Program-made: the position numbers and the translations under genes
Shown: positions 7,156 through 15,656 of the stretch, in pieces
Layout: each line of letters opens with the position of its first letter
Numbering within the stretch: position 1 is the stretch's first letter
Assembly: GCA_014379585.1 (NCBI GenBank)
Contig: JACMLN010000035.1
Span: forward strand, 1 to 42,287
Source of the DNA: Gloeobacterales cyanobacterium ES-bin-313
GTDB taxonomy: Bacteria; Cyanobacteriota; Cyanobacteriia; Gloeobacterales; Gloeobacteraceae
Length of the DNA: 42,287 nt
Reading direction: 5' to 3'
Notes under the pieces: model-generated
Told to the model about the DNA's origin: nothing
The model's input: only the letters and a program-made list of their open reading frames with translations
Database searches by the model: none

Positions 7156-8577
7156 ATGGTTCATCGCACCGCTCCACTCAAAAGTGCCGAACGTCAATCC
7201 GCTTGGCAGAACTATAGACTGGACGCGTTTTTGATTAGCCTGACGATTCTCTGGGATAGCTGTTCGGTGGCACTCGCCTACGTGACTGCCTACCAATGGC
7301 GTGCTCTCGCTCCCAACACGCTCTTTAGTCTCGATTTTTACTGGCGGCTGGCGCAATTTAGTGGGGTGAGTACCCTGGCAGTCTTCGCCGTCTTGGGACT
7401 GTATCGTCTTCCGGGTTATCAGTCGCGCTTCGACGAAACAGTGAAAGCTTTCTTAGGGGTCACCGTTGCTTTTACTCTTGTGCTGGCAGGGGCATTCTTT
7501 TTTCGTGAAGCCTCATTTTCGCGGATTGTCGTGGCGTCTGCTTGGGTTACAGCCGCTTTCGCGATTGTTTTAGGCCGCCTTTTGCTTCAAGAACTAAATC
7601 GCACCCTCAGGCAGCGTGGCTTTGGACTGCGGCGAGTTTTGGTCGTCGGCACAGGACGTAGTGCCCTGGCTTTGGGAGAATTGCTCGCCAAAAATTCCCA
7701 ATGGGGTCTCCAACTTGCAGGCTACGTGACGGAAACGGATGCCCCCCAAGCCGTTGCCCAACTGAGTACTCTCGGTCAGTATTTGCAGGAAAATCCGGTC
7801 TCCGAAGTCTGGTTTGCCCTGCCGGATTGGCCTCGTCGCGAACTTTTAAGTCTGTTGCAGGTTGTCACAGCCACAGGTCACAGCCAAGTGCGCCTCGTAC
7901 CGGACATTCTCGAATTTGTGACTGCCCGAATGCGGGTGGACACTTTCGGTGGCACCGCCCTTCTCACTCTCCAGGAAACCCCTCTACGCCTCTGGTACAA
8001 CCGTTTTCTCAAGCGGATCTTGGATGTTGTGTTGGCGGGTGGAGGACTGATCGTCGCGATGCCTCTACTTGTTGTGCTCGCAGCACTGGTGAAATGCACG
8101 AGTGCTGGCCCAATTTTTTATTCCCAAGAGCGCATTGGGCGGGACGGCGAAGTGTTTGGGATTCATAAGTTTCGGACGATGCGCACCGACGCTGAAGCCC
8201 AAGGACCAGGTTGGACGACCAAAGATGATCCAAGGCGTACACCCGTGGGTGGATTTTTGCGGCGTAGCAGTCTCGATGAATTGCCACAACTATGGAATGT
8301 GCTCGTTGGCCAGATGAGTCTTGTCGGCCCTCGCCCCGAACGCCCTGTCTATGTGGAACGCTTTAGTCAGGATATTCCGAAGTATTTTGATCGGCATCTG
8401 GTCAAAACAGGCATCACCGGCTGGGCACAAATTCATGGTTTGCGCGGCGATACGTCGATTCCCGAACGTGTGCGCTACGACCTTTACTACATCGAGAATT
8501 GGTCGTTACTCCTCGACATTCGCATTGTTTTGGTGACGATTTGGCAGGTTGTTTTCACGACCGACGACGCTTACTAG
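7156..8577 (+). CDS. Polyprenyl-phosphate sugar phosphotransferase, WbaP/CpsE type
   Basis: This membrane enzyme starts a surface glycan by moving a sugar-1-phosphate onto undecaprenyl phosphate. The 473-residue protein has about four to five N-terminal membrane segments (residues about 25-150). A nucleotide-binding-like middle follows ([20 protein letters not shown]). The C-terminal bacterial sugar transferase domain starts at [20 protein letters not shown], with [38 protein letters not shown] and MSLVGPRPE. These are the catalytic-domain hallmarks. The start at 7156 is the first ATG in frame; a 113-base divergent promoter region separates it from fcl. A UDP-xylose synthase gene follows on the same strand, 45 bases on. 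The exact sugar (glucose, galactose or other) cannot be read from sequence. Confidence 0.88.
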   Translation: MVHRTAPLKSAERQSAWQNYRLDAFLISLTILWDSCSVALAYVTAYQWRALAPNTLFSLDFYWRLAQFSGVSTLAVFAVLGLYRLPGYQSRFDETVKAFLGVTVAFTLVLAGAFFFREASFSRIVVASAWVTAAFAIVLGRLLLQELNRTLRQRGFGLRRVLVVGTGRSALALGELLAKNSQWGLQLAGYVTETDAPQAVAQLSTLGQYLQENPVSEVWFALPDWPRRELLSLLQVVTATGHSQVRLVPDILEFVTARMRVDTFGGTALLTLQETPLRLWYNRFLKRILDVVLAGGGLIVAMPLLVVLAALVKCTSAGPIFYSQERIGRDGEVFGIHKFRTMRTDAEAQGPGWTTKDDPRRTPVGGFLRRSSLDELPQLWNVLVGQMSLVGPRPERPVYVERFSQDIPKYFDRHLVKTGITGWAQIHGLRGDTSIPERVRYDLYYIENWSLLLDIRIVLVTIWQVVFTTDDAY

Positions 8578-8622
8578 CTTTGTGCTCTGGGATATGATGG
8601 CTGGGGATGACTCAGGATAGAT

Positions 8623-9555
8623 ATGCGCAATCTCGTGACTGGTGGTGCTGGATTTATCGGCTCACATCTTTGTGATCGGCTACTAGAGCGAGGGGATGAA
8701 GTCCTCTGTTTGGACAATTTTTATACCGGTGCCCGTACTAATGTCGCGCACCTGCGGGATCATCCCAACTTTGAGCTGATTCGCCACGATGTGATCGAAC
8801 CGATTTCTTTGGAAGTGGATCGGATCTTCCATTTGGCCTGTCCGGCATCGCCAGTTCATTACCAGGCCGATGCAATTCAGACGATCAAGACCAGTGTGCT
8901 CGGCACCATGAACATGCTCGATCTGGCAAAGCGCCTCAAAGCACGGATCTTGATTGCCTCTACCTCCGAAATTTACGGCGATCCCCTCGAACACCCCCAA
9001 ACAGAAGCCTACTGGGGCAACGTCAATCCGATCGGCATTCGCAGTTGCTACGACGAGTCGAAACGGATGGCCGAGACGCTCATGTTCGACTATCACCGCC
9101 AACATGGGGTCGATATTCGGGTGATGCGCATCTTCAATACCTACGGGCCGCGCATGAACGAGCACGATGGTCGCGTCGTCAGTAATTTTATCTGTCAAGC
9201 TCTGCGGGGTAAGCCTTTGACCGTCTACGGAGAAGGCCAGCAAACTCGAAGTTTTTGTTATGTGGATGACAATGTAGACGGCATGATGCGGTTGATGGAT
9301 GGGGAGCACATTGGCCCCATCAACATTGGTAATCCCAACGAATTTACGATTTTAGAGCTTGCCCAGAAAGTGCTCGAAATGGTGAACCCAGAATTGCCGA
9401 TTATCAATCTGCCTTTGCCTTCCGACGATCCGCGCCAACGTCAGCCAGATATTACCAAAGCTCGGACGCTCCTCGGTTGGGAACCGAAAGTCTTTTTGGA
9501 AGAAGGATTAGCGCGTACGATCGCCGATTTCCGTGCCCGTCTGCTTGGAAAGTAG
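8623..9555 (+). CDS. UDP-glucuronate decarboxylase (UDP-xylose synthase)
   Basis: It decarboxylates UDP-glucuronate to UDP-xylose, a donor for surface glycans. The 310-residue extended SDR protein shows NAD-binding GGAGFIG at 7-13, [35 protein letters not shown], catalytic Tyr143 and Lys147 in [11 protein letters not shown], and [18 protein letters not shown] and the SCYDE-K motif separate this group from UDP-glucose epimerases. Length matches the short bacterial form. It follows the sugar phosphotransferase by 45 bases and precedes the nucleotidyltransferase-fold gene by 6, so the three probably form one unit. Very confident call. Confidence 0.92.
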   Translation: MRNLVTGGAGFIGSHLCDRLLERGDEVLCLDNFYTGARTNVAHLRDHPNFELIRHDVIEPISLEVDRIFHLACPASPVHYQADAIQTIKTSVLGTMNMLDLAKRLKARILIASTSEIYGDPLEHPQTEAYWGNVNPIGIRSCYDESKRMAETLMFDYHRQHGVDIRVMRIFNTYGPRMNEHDGRVVSNFICQALRGKPLTVYGEGQQTRSFCYVDDNVDGMMRLMDGEHIGPINIGNPNEFTILELAQKVLEMVNPELPIINLPLPSDDPRQRQPDITKARTLLGWEPKVFLEEGLARTIADFRARLLGK

Positions 9556-9561
9556 TCCAGC

Positions 9562-10455
9562 GTGGGTGCTTTTTGTGAAATACCTCTGATCGAGCGCACC
9601 TTCGCCACTTTGGATCTAATCGAAAGGCGTGGGTTTAGTGTTCGCCTTGAATGCCTTGCTGAGTGGATGCTCGGTGGCTCGGTGGATCCTGGATTGCTTG
9701 GGCATCTGGTGGCGAAGACCGAAGGACTTTTTTTGAGCGATGGCCTTGTTCATACCCAAAGTTTCGACTTAGCCAGCCTTGGGCGCACCCTGGAACGTCA
9801 ACGCCTTCACCCCGCCCATTGCCTGAAGTATTGGCCCGAAGTCGAGGAATTTGTCCAACGCCTGAAGAAACGCTGTCCCCAGATTCGCTGCATTGCTTTA
9901 GCTGGTTCGATGGCCGCAGGGGGATTTGTGGAGAGTGATGATGTGGATTTCAACCTCTTTGTTGAAGATGGCACGCGCTACACGACCTACTTGCAAGCCG
10001 CGCTTCTCGCCCTCGAATTTAGTATTCGCCACCGCCGTAGACCGACCGATGCCCATTCCCGACGTTGGCTCTTTCCAAAGCTGATGAGCATCAATGTGAT
10101 TTGGACAGACAGTGATATCCGTCCATTTGTGCGTCGAGATGGAGCCATGGCCCTTGAACTTTTTTTGAGTCGGCCTTTGATGGGAGAGAGCTATTTCAAC
10201 ACCATGCTCGGCTGCAATCCTTGGCTCGATGACTATTTTCCTCAAGTTGGCTCTGGTCAGTGGGCCTGCAACCGCCTACAACAACAACCCAAGCCGTTTC
10301 AACTTTTGCAGGAGCGCTTGAGCTACCAAGCTGCTTATCTCGGCTGGCGTTGGGTGATGTGGTGCCGCCGCCATAATCCAGAAGCCCTCGCCCGTGTCGC
10401 CCAAGTTCGCCGTTACCAAAGTCCCTACGCCCTCTTCGAAATGCTCCCAAAGTAA
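9562..10455 (+). CDS. Nucleotidyltransferase-fold protein
   Basis: The 297-residue protein starts with GTG, six bases after the UDP-xylose synthase gene. Its centre has a polymerase-beta-type nucleotidyltransferase core: CIALAGSMAAGGFVESDDVDF at about 115-135, giving the Gly-Ser and Asp-x-Asp metal site. A third acidic strand may be ISINVIWTD-like (residues about 178-190). The N-terminal 110 residues look like a winged-helix-type domain. The family includes aminoglycoside-type adenylyltransferases and many uncharacterised enzymes; substrate cannot be inferred. Placement in the glycan unit suggests sugar or lipid modification, or transcriptional read-through only. Fold call is good; function unknown. 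Confidence 0.7.
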   Translation: MGAFCEIPLIERTFATLDLIERRGFSVRLECLAEWMLGGSVDPGLLGHLVAKTEGLFLSDGLVHTQSFDLASLGRTLERQRLHPAHCLKYWPEVEEFVQRLKKRCPQIRCIALAGSMAAGGFVESDDVDFNLFVEDGTRYTTYLQAALLALEFSIRHRRRPTDAHSRRWLFPKLMSINVIWTDSDIRPFVRRDGAMALELFLSRPLMGESYFNTMLGCNPWLDDYFPQVGSGQWACNRLQQQPKPFQLLQERLSYQAAYLGWRWVMWCRRHNPEALARVAQVRRYQSPYALFEMLPK

Positions 10456-10539
10456 TCGTTCGCCATTGCGGGTTAGAGAGTAGACAGAACCATTCAGGAG
10501 AGTTCGGTATGATCATTAAGGTATTTGGAGAATGATCAG

Positions 10540-10971
10540 ATGCAAATGCGCCAAGTTGGACTGCTGCTGGGTGGATTGTTACTTGTTGGCTGCGCTGGTG
10601 GCTCAGCGGGCAAGATTGAGATCGCCCTGAAAGATCTTAAAGTGACAGACTGCCCAGAGGGCACCAAGGCCAACTCAAGTGTGAGCGTCAACGATGCGCC
10701 CAACATTCCATCTCGCTGCTATTTGATCGTCGGGACTGCCGAAAATCCTGGAACAATTCCAGCGCAAGATGTCGATGTCTTCGGAAAAATTATCGATGCA
10801 AATGGTACTCCGGCAATCACCCGCCGTCGGGTTGGCTCTGTCGCCTCAATTCCAGCAGGGCAAAGCCCCTTCCGCCTAGAAGTTTACTTGCCAGCAATTT
10901 CTAAGGCACCCTTTACGCTAGAAAGCATGAAAGCCGCAGGCTTTACCACAAAAGTTTTGGATAAGCGCTAG
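10540..10971 (+). CDS. Putative lipoprotein
   Basis: A 143-residue protein with a lipoprotein signal: hydrophobic GLLLGGLLLVGC ending in the lipobox Cys18. The mature part reads as a beta-sandwich-like domain, with IALKDLKVTDCPEG, a second Cys in SRCYLIVGTAENPG, and IPAQDVDVFGKIIDANG with SIPAGQSPFRLEVYL. It is similar in style to FxLYD or DUF3426 domains that bind at the envelope, but I cannot assign a family. The ATG at 10540 is chosen because GGAG ends 9 bases upstream. It lies at the end of the polysaccharide region, 84 bases after the nucleotidyltransferase gene, and converges with the small gene at 10979. Confidence 0.7.
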   Translation: MQMRQVGLLLGGLLLVGCAGGSAGKIEIALKDLKVTDCPEGTKANSSVSVNDAPNIPSRCYLIVGTAENPGTIPAQDVDVFGKIIDANGTPAITRRRVGSVASIPAGQSPFRLEVYLPAISKAPFTLESMKAAGFTTKVLDKR

Positions 10972-10984
10972 GCAAAGCCTAAGC
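10965..10984. terminator. Short hairpin between convergent genes
   Basis: TAGGC-AAA-GCCTA forms a perfect 5-bp stem with a 3-base loop, which GC on each side may lengthen with mismatches. It overlaps the stop codon of the lipoprotein gene and the end of the 63-aa gene. There is no U tract, so it is at best a weak or bidirectional terminator. Confidence 0.35.
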
Positions 10985-11170
10985 ACTCGCTGCCAAGCGA
11001 AACGACTGAGTCTCTAAAGCAAGGAGAACACGTCCATACTGATCGGACTCATCCAACTCGATGATCCACAACCCAGTACCATCGACTCCACAAATGCGTC
11101 CAGACTTGCCACGGTAGGCCTGATAGAGGATTTCAACTTGCTTGCCGAAAAAACTAAGGGTTTGAAACAC
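10979..11170 (-). CDS. Small SH3-like hypothetical protein
   Basis: The 63-residue product looks like one compact beta-barrel: GKQVEILYQAYRGKSGRICG, then GTGLWIIELDES and GRVLLALETQSFRLA, resembling KOW/SH3-like folds that bind RNA, protein or DNA. No named family is recognised. It converges with the lipoprotein gene (7-base gap) and diverges from the putative DNA-binding gene at 11335, so a promoter probably lies in 11171-11334. Confidence 0.55.
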   Translation of the reverse strand: MFQTLSFFGKQVEILYQAYRGKSGRICGVDGTGLWIIELDESDQYGRVLLALETQSFRLAASA

Positions 11171-11223
11171 GACTCTGCTCCTTTACGCCGACCTAACTTG
11201 GTGAAGACATTGCGCCCAACTGA

Positions 11224-11238
11224 ATACAGCCGCTGTAT
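11224..11238. promoter_or_regulatory. Perfect 15-base palindrome, candidate operator
   Basis: ATACAGC-C-GCTGTAT is an inverted repeat with perfect 7-base arms and one central base, in the divergent gap between the small gene (start 11170) and the 166-aa DNA-binding candidate (start 11335). It is followed by TATACT, a good -10-like element at 11247-11252, and GTATAC recurs at 11320-11325 close to the downstream start. The placement suits a dimeric regulator, possibly the downstream protein itself (inference). Confidence 0.45.
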
Positions 11239-11334
11239 ACATGTTTTATACTTTAATCTGCAAAAGTCAACTCTTTGGTATATTAGCTAGCAAAAGTCCA
11301 ATTTACCTCCGCATAAACGCGTATACTGACCTGT

Positions 11335-11835
11335 ATGCCGAAAGTCACGAGTGAGAAAAAGAAGGGTAAGACAGGTCGCCCAAAGAAATTTGGTCGTCCA
11401 ACTCGTGCTTTTTACTTAGTGCTTCCAGAGGACACTGTGGCGAAGCTGCGCCTTTTTGATAGCGACATGGCTACAGCGATCGTGAAATTTGTCGAAGGCA
11501 CACCCCTCAACACCCTGCCAGACGGTGTGGAAGCTACTTTGCTCACCAAAGACAAGACGCTGCTCTGGGTCGGTGAAGTTCCCAGCTTAAAAATCTGGCC
11601 AGGTGTTTTGCTGGCTCCCATCGAGCCAGGGCGTAATCTTTTGGTTTTCGAATCTGACTACGACTTCTGCACATTCGAATTAGAACTGCGAGATGCCTTA
11701 GCCGATGGCGCTATTCAACCGGAAGATCTGCCCATTCTCTCAAAACTGGCAGATACGCTCAGAAATTTGCGGCGCGATCACAAAATTGTCATTAGCCCCT
11801 GCTTGCCTAACCCTACGCAAAATGGTCCGGGCTGA
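11335..11835 (+). CDS. Putative DNA-binding protein with GRP-rich N-terminus
   Basis: The 166-residue protein opens with a basic tail holding two Gly-Arg-Pro motifs (TGRPKKFGRPTR), like an AT-hook that enters the minor groove. A strand-helix unit follows (AFYLVLPEDTVAKLRLFDSD, then MATAIVKFVEG) that resembles a ribbon-helix-helix domain. The C-terminal hundred residues form an unassigned domain with WVGEVPSLKIWPGVLLAPI-PGRNLLVFES. I recall related cyanobacterial regulators of unknown function. It follows the palindrome at 11224-11238 and precedes fur by 40 bases, with which it may share a transcript. DNA binding is inferred from the tail and the RHH-like part. Confidence 0.6.
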   Translation: MPKVTSEKKKGKTGRPKKFGRPTRAFYLVLPEDTVAKLRLFDSDMATAIVKFVEGTPLNTLPDGVEATLLTKDKTLLWVGEVPSLKIWPGVLLAPIEPGRNLLVFESDYDFCTFELELRDALADGAIQPEDLPILSKLADTLRNLRRDHKIVISPCLPNPTQNGPG

Positions 11836-11875
11836 GGTATATTGTCAATAAGCACGGCTATTTGAGAACAGAATT

Positions 11876-12340
11876 ATGGTCTCTGAAGTGTCTCCCTATA
11901 CGCCAACGGCTTTAAAAGCCGAACTCAATGCGAAGGGCTGGCGGATGACTCCCCAGCGCGAAATCATCCTCAAAGTTTTCCAGCAGTTGCCAGAGGGCAA
12001 CCACCTCAACGCTGAAGAACTCCACGAAACCCTCGAAAAGCAGGACAGCGGCATCAGCCTTTCAACGGTCTACCGCACCTTAAAGTTGATGGCCCGTATG
12101 GGTATCTTGCGGGAGCTTGAATTGGCTGAAGGCCACAAGCACTACGAGATCAACCAGCCCTATCCCCACCACCATCACCACCTCGTCTGCGTGAAGTGTT
12201 ATCAGACCATCGAATTCAAGAGCAACCCAATTTTGACTATCGGTGCAAAAGCAGCCCAAGAGCGGGGTTTCAAGCTACTTGACTGCCAATTAACGATTCA
12301 TGCGATTTGCCCTGAGTGCCAACGCTCGATTGTTCAATGA
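11876..12340 (+). CDS. fur: Ferric uptake regulator, FurA type
   Basis: Fur is a metal-dependent dimeric repressor of iron acquisition and stress genes. The 154-residue protein has the winged-helix segment GWRMTPQRE at 21-29 and the recognition helix region SLSTVYRTLKLMARMG at 61-76. The metal-binding HHHHH lies at 98-102, CVKC is at 105-108, and CPEC is at 145-148, with Cys137 as an additional cysteine. EGHKHYEINQPYP and LLDCQLTIHA match, from memory, cyanobacterial FurA rather than Zur or PerR. Cyanobacterial FurA also binds haem and uses its CxxC motifs for redox control. It lies 40 bases after the DNA-binding candidate. No Fur box was found by eye at its promoter. Strong call. Confidence 0.88.
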   Translation: MVSEVSPYTPTALKAELNAKGWRMTPQREIILKVFQQLPEGNHLNAEELHETLEKQDSGISLSTVYRTLKLMARMGILRELELAEGHKHYEINQPYPHHHHHLVCVKCYQTIEFKSNPILTIGAKAAQERGFKLLDCQLTIHAICPECQRSIVQ

Positions 12341-12494
12341 CTGAACACTTCTACCGAACACGATATTTTCTGATTTCATTTTGGCTAGACGTATGGCTAT
12401 TTGTGCGGGAAGTTTAGACAGAGCACTATAGAGAGCGTGATGACACGGTATGCTGCAGATGAAGCGCAACCGAATGGATAAAATGAAGCTTTCG

Positions 12495-12516
12495 ATGATC
12501 TCCCGATGATCTCCCG
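12495..12516 (+). repeat. 11-base tandem repeat duplicating the start codon; 4-codon leader ORF
   Basis: ATGATCTCCCG occurs twice back to back, at 12495-12505 and 12506-12516. The second copy begins the GH3 gene. The first gives a mini-ORF, Met-Ile-Ser-Arg-stop, whose TGA overlaps the ATG of the real gene (ATGA). Initiation at the first ATG would therefore end exactly on the second start. This could couple or lower translation, or simply be a slippage duplication. Confidence 0.6.
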
Positions 12517-14185
12517 ACGAACTTTTGCAGGCTTGACCCTGACAAGTCTTTTTGCTGGCACCCGCTCCGCCGCTGCGGCGAGTGAAACTTGGGTCAACCG
12601 CACCCTTGCCCAGCTCGATCTTGATGCCCGCATCGGTCAACTGATGATGCCGATGCTCGAAGATCAACAAGAAGGGCGGCTCTTAGTGGAGCGCTACAAA
12701 GTTGGTGGCTTTGTCACCTATCGTGAACCTGCCGAGGCTCTCGCCCTACGCTTGAACCGCCTCCAGCGTCTCAGCCAGGTCCCTCTGCTCTGCTCTGCGG
12801 ATTTTGAGCGCGGTGTCGGTGCTTATATGGATGGTGCAACCGAGTTGCCCGTAGCCATGGCCATTGGTGCGACAGGTCAAAGTGATCTTGCCTACGCGGC
12901 TGGCCAAGTCACTGCTCGCGAAGCCCGCGCCATTGGTGTGCATGTGGTTTTTGCCCCTGTCCTCGATGTCAACAACAATCCCAAAAATCCGATCATCAAT
13001 GTGCGTTCCTTCGGAGCCGATAGCGCGGAAGTAGGCCGGCTTGGAAATGCCCTTGTTCGTGGCTTGCAGTCCAGTGGTGCATTGGCAACGGTGAAACATT
13101 TTCCGGGGCACGGCAACATCGCTACAGACAGTCATCGGGATTTGGGTGTGCTGAGTGGCAGTCTTCAAGAACTCAATGCCACCGAACTTGTCCCTTTTCG
13201 AGCCGCCCTCGCCGAGACCCAAGGTGTGATGGTAGCGCATCTCTGGGTCAAAGCCTTCGACAGAAATCCGATGCCTGCCACCCTCTCCCAAAGAGTGATC
13301 GACGGCTTTTTGCGCAAACAACTGGGCTACAACGGCTTGATCTACACCGATTCCTTGGGAATGGGCGGCGTACTCAACTACGTCAATGGCAACTGGCCTG
13401 CAGCCCAGGTTCTTGCCCTACAGGCTGGCTGCGATGTCCTCGTTCTGCCAACTTCCAATGCAAAGAATGCTACTCATGCTATGGCCGTTGAGGGTGGCAT
13501 CAAAGCGATCAAAGTGGCAGTCCAACAGGGTCGCCTCAGCCCGCAACGCATCGAACAGTCTGTGCGCCGGATTCTCACTGCCAAAGCCTGGGCGGGACTC
13601 GACCGCCAATCCGCTGTTGATCTCAACGGTTTATCTATTTTAGGGAGCAAAGCCCATCGCGCTGTCGCCGACAAAATTGCCCGCAGTGCCCTCACCCTCG
13701 TCCAAGATCGCGAAAAGCTTCTTCCGCTCGCCGCATCAGCTCCAATTGGAATCATTTCTCTCACCAACCGAGAGGGGAATGGTGCTTTTGGACGAGCCAG
13801 CGGTGCCTTCGTCCCCGCCGCAAAACTGAACCACAAAGTCGAGGCTCTCAACTGGTCATTGACTCCTACCGACAGCGAAATCGCTGCGAGCCTTGACCTT
13901 GCCCGACGTTCACGCATCATCGTGATCGCAGCCACTCTCAAGGTTTTTGTTGGGGATAACAGCGCTGGCTTGTTGCCTGCCCATAGTGCTGTCCTCGCCC
14001 AAATTGCCGCTGCGAACCCGCGCATCGTCTTCATCTCTTTTGGCAGTCCCTATGCCCTCGCCAGTCTGCGCAATCTCTCTACGTTGATCTGCGCCTACGA
14101 CGAATCCAAAGTGATGCAAGAAGCAGCAGTTCAAGCGCTCTGGTCACCGGAACCTTGGGTGGGCAAGCTCCCTGTCACGATTTGA
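12506..14185 (+). CDS. Tat-exported glycoside hydrolase family 3 (beta-N-acetylhexosaminidase type)
   Basis: GH3 enzymes of the NagZ/BglX kind remove terminal beta-linked sugars; the NagZ group cuts N-acetylglucosamine from muropeptides. The 559-residue protein starts with SRRTFAGLTL, a twin-arginine signal, and cleavage after AAA-like residues (about 22-25) is likely. The TIM-barrel domain shows AMAIGATGQSDLAY, FAPVLDVN, VKHFPGHGNIATDSH at 196-210 (the His-Asp-His group typical of NagZ-like members) and LIYTDSLGMGG with the likely nucleophile Asp. A C-terminal alpha/beta domain follows (residues about 390-559). Export by Tat suggests periplasmic cell-wall recycling. tsaB starts on its stop codon (TGATG). 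Confidence 0.87.
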   Translation: MISRRTFAGLTLTSLFAGTRSAAAASETWVNRTLAQLDLDARIGQLMMPMLEDQQEGRLLVERYKVGGFVTYREPAEALALRLNRLQRLSQVPLLCSADFERGVGAYMDGATELPVAMAIGATGQSDLAYAAGQVTAREARAIGVHVVFAPVLDVNNNPKNPIINVRSFGADSAEVGRLGNALVRGLQSSGALATVKHFPGHGNIATDSHRDLGVLSGSLQELNATELVPFRAALAETQGVMVAHLWVKAFDRNPMPATLSQRVIDGFLRKQLGYNGLIYTDSLGMGGVLNYVNGNWPAAQVLALQAGCDVLVLPTSNAKNATHAMAVEGGIKAIKVAVQQGRLSPQRIEQSVRRILTAKAWAGLDRQSAVDLNGLSILGSKAHRAVADKIARSALTLVQDREKLLPLAASAPIGIISLTNREGNGAFGRASGAFVPAAKLNHKVEALNWSLTPTDSEIAASLDLARRSRIIVIAATLKVFVGDNSAGLLPAHSAVLAQIAAANPRIVFISFGSPYALASLRNLSTLICAYDESKVMQEAAVQALWSPEPWVGKLPVTI

Positions 14186-14799
14186 TGTTTGGCTTTGGAC
14201 TTCACACGTCTACAGATGTTTTGGGCCTCGGCCTCCAAGATGGGGATGCTCTGATCGTCGGGACTTGGCCTGAAGGTCGAAAACTGGCTGAAACCCTCCA
14301 TAGCCGCATCCAAGAAATCCTCGCAGGTCACCCCTGGAGCGAACTCGGTTGGGTCGCAGTTTGTCTTGGACCTGGCAGTTTCACCGGAACACGTATCGGC
14401 GTGATCACCGTCCGTACCATTGCCCAAGCCCTAAATATTCCGACTATCGGTATCTCAGCGTTGGCGGCCATCGCCGAAGCCAGTCAAATCGAGGGAGATA
14501 TCGCCGTTTCTCTCGATGCGCGGCGAGGAGATCGCTTCGCTGCCCTTTTTCGCCGTGATCCGGAAAACTTATTTGTATTGCGTACAGACATCTTAGTGGA
14601 AGCGCCCCAGTGGGCCGATTGGCTTGCCACACTCCCCGAAGCAACAACCCACATCGACGGCGACAGCATTTCTCCATTGCCCATTGCTGCCCTAATGACC
14701 CTTGCAAATCGCCAGTTTGAGCAGAACCAGACCCAACCCTGGCAGACCCTTGAACCTTTTTATGGACGACCAGCGCCCATTCATCCTGGAGCATTGTAA
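14185..14799 (+). CDS. tsaB: tRNA threonylcarbamoyladenosine biosynthesis protein TsaB
   Basis: TsaB is the non-catalytic partner of TsaD in making t6A37 of ANN-decoding tRNAs. The 204-residue protein has the ASKHA-type start (HTSTDVLGLGLQDG) and the defining CLGPGSFTGTRIGVIT motif, then ALNIPTIGISALAAIA and SLDARRGDRFAALF. The ATG at 14185 overlaps the stop of the GH3 gene by one base; a start 30 bases upstream would extend into the GH3 frame and lacks family support. Its end converges on map across a 20-base gap with a perfect hairpin. Confidence 0.88.
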   Translation: MFGFGLHTSTDVLGLGLQDGDALIVGTWPEGRKLAETLHSRIQEILAGHPWSELGWVAVCLGPGSFTGTRIGVITVRTIAQALNIPTIGISALAAIAEASQIEGDIAVSLDARRGDRFAALFRRDPENLFVLRTDILVEAPQWADWLATLPEATTHIDGDSISPLPIAALMTLANRQFEQNQTQPWQTLEPFYGRPAPIHPGAL

Positions 14800-14804
14800 A
14801 CAGC

Positions 14805-14821
14805 AGAGCCGCAACGGCTCT
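14805..14821. terminator. Perfect hairpin between tsaB and map
   Basis: AGAGCCG-CAA-CGGCTCT forms a perfect 7-bp stem with a 3-base loop, placed between two convergent stop codons and touching the stop of map. No U tract follows on either strand. Likely a bidirectional, U-less terminator or an RNA 3'-end stabiliser. Confidence 0.5.
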
Positions 14822-15605
14822 AAGGCAATGTCAGAATATCGACCCCATCGTCGGTCACAGCAACGGTATGTTCGAACTGGGCACTAAAGGAACCATCTTT
14901 GGTGACAGCAGTCCAACCATCGCTAAGTGTCGTTGCTTCCCAAGTGCCAACGTTGATCATCGGCTCAATGGTGAAGACCATCCCTGTTTTGAGGCGCAGT
15001 CCTCGACCCCGAATCCCATAGTGCGGAATCGAGGGTTCTGTATGAAAAATCTTACCGACACCGTGACCGACAAAATCTCGCACGACACTAAAGCCCTGCC
15101 CTTCCGCATATTCCTGAATTGCGGCACCGATATCACCGACTTTGTTGCCCGACTTCACTTCGGCAATGCCGAGCATCATCGATTTGTAGGTCGTCTCGAC
15201 AAGATGGCGAGCCACATCGGAAACCTTACCGACACAGAAGGTCTTGCTCGTGTCGCCGTGGTAGCCGTCCAAGATCGGGGTGACATCGATATTGATAATG
15301 TCTCCTTCTTTGAGGACTTGTTTTTTATTCGGAATACCGTGGCAGATCACCTGATTCACGCTGGTGCAGATGTGTTTGGGAAAGGGATTCTTGGGGCTGC
15401 CATAGTTCATCGGTGCACTAATGGCACCCCGCGCTTTCGTCCATTCAGCGCAGAGGCGGTCTAATTCTTCGGTGGTCACGCCTGGCTTCACAAACGGTTC
15501 AATATAGTCCAACAACTGCGCTGCGAGACGACCTGCTGCGCGCATTTTCTCAATTTCTTTATTGGATTTAATCTCAACCGGTTTAGGAATTCTCAGCAGA
15601 CCCAT
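14820..15605 (-). CDS. map: Methionine aminopeptidase, type I
   Basis: The enzyme removes the initiator Met from nascent proteins. The 261-residue product (start ATG 15605; an ATG at 15644 would add 13 residues) has the pita-bread metal ligands in order: DVTPILDGYHGDTSKTF with two Asp, GHGVG with His, FTIEPMI with Glu, and FEHTVAVT with Glu. SVNQVICHGIPN supplies the substrate-side His. The spacing YGSPKNPFPKHICTS is typical of type I. It lacks the N-terminal zinc-finger extension seen in some paralogues. Downstream it converges on tsaB; upstream lies the phosphohexomutase gene on the same strand, 51 bases away. Confidence 0.9.
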   Translation of the reverse strand: MGLLRIPKPVEIKSNKEIEKMRAAGRLAAQLLDYIEPFVKPGVTTEELDRLCAEWTKARGAISAPMNYGSPKNPFPKHICTSVNQVICHGIPNKKQVLKEGDIINIDVTPILDGYHGDTSKTFCVGKVSDVARHLVETTYKSMMLGIAEVKSGNKVGDIGAAIQEYAEGQGFSVVRDFVGHGVGKIFHTEPSIPHYGIRGRGLRLKTGMVFTIEPMINVGTWEATTLSDGWTAVTKDGSFSAQFEHTVAVTDDGVDILTLP

Positions 15606-15656
15606 GACAAATTTCCGAGTGTAGCTTTTCCATTCTAAGGCCAAGTTCTATGGGCA

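Noticed and set aside
8683-9309. 208-codon minus-strand frame opposite the UDP-xylose synthase gene
   Set aside because: It is antisense to a gene with full SDR motifs and has no family features; it arises from codon bias.
12143-12190. His-run as an expression-tag-like artefact in fur
   Set aside because: The HHHHH stretch is the natural metal-binding segment of FurA-type proteins.
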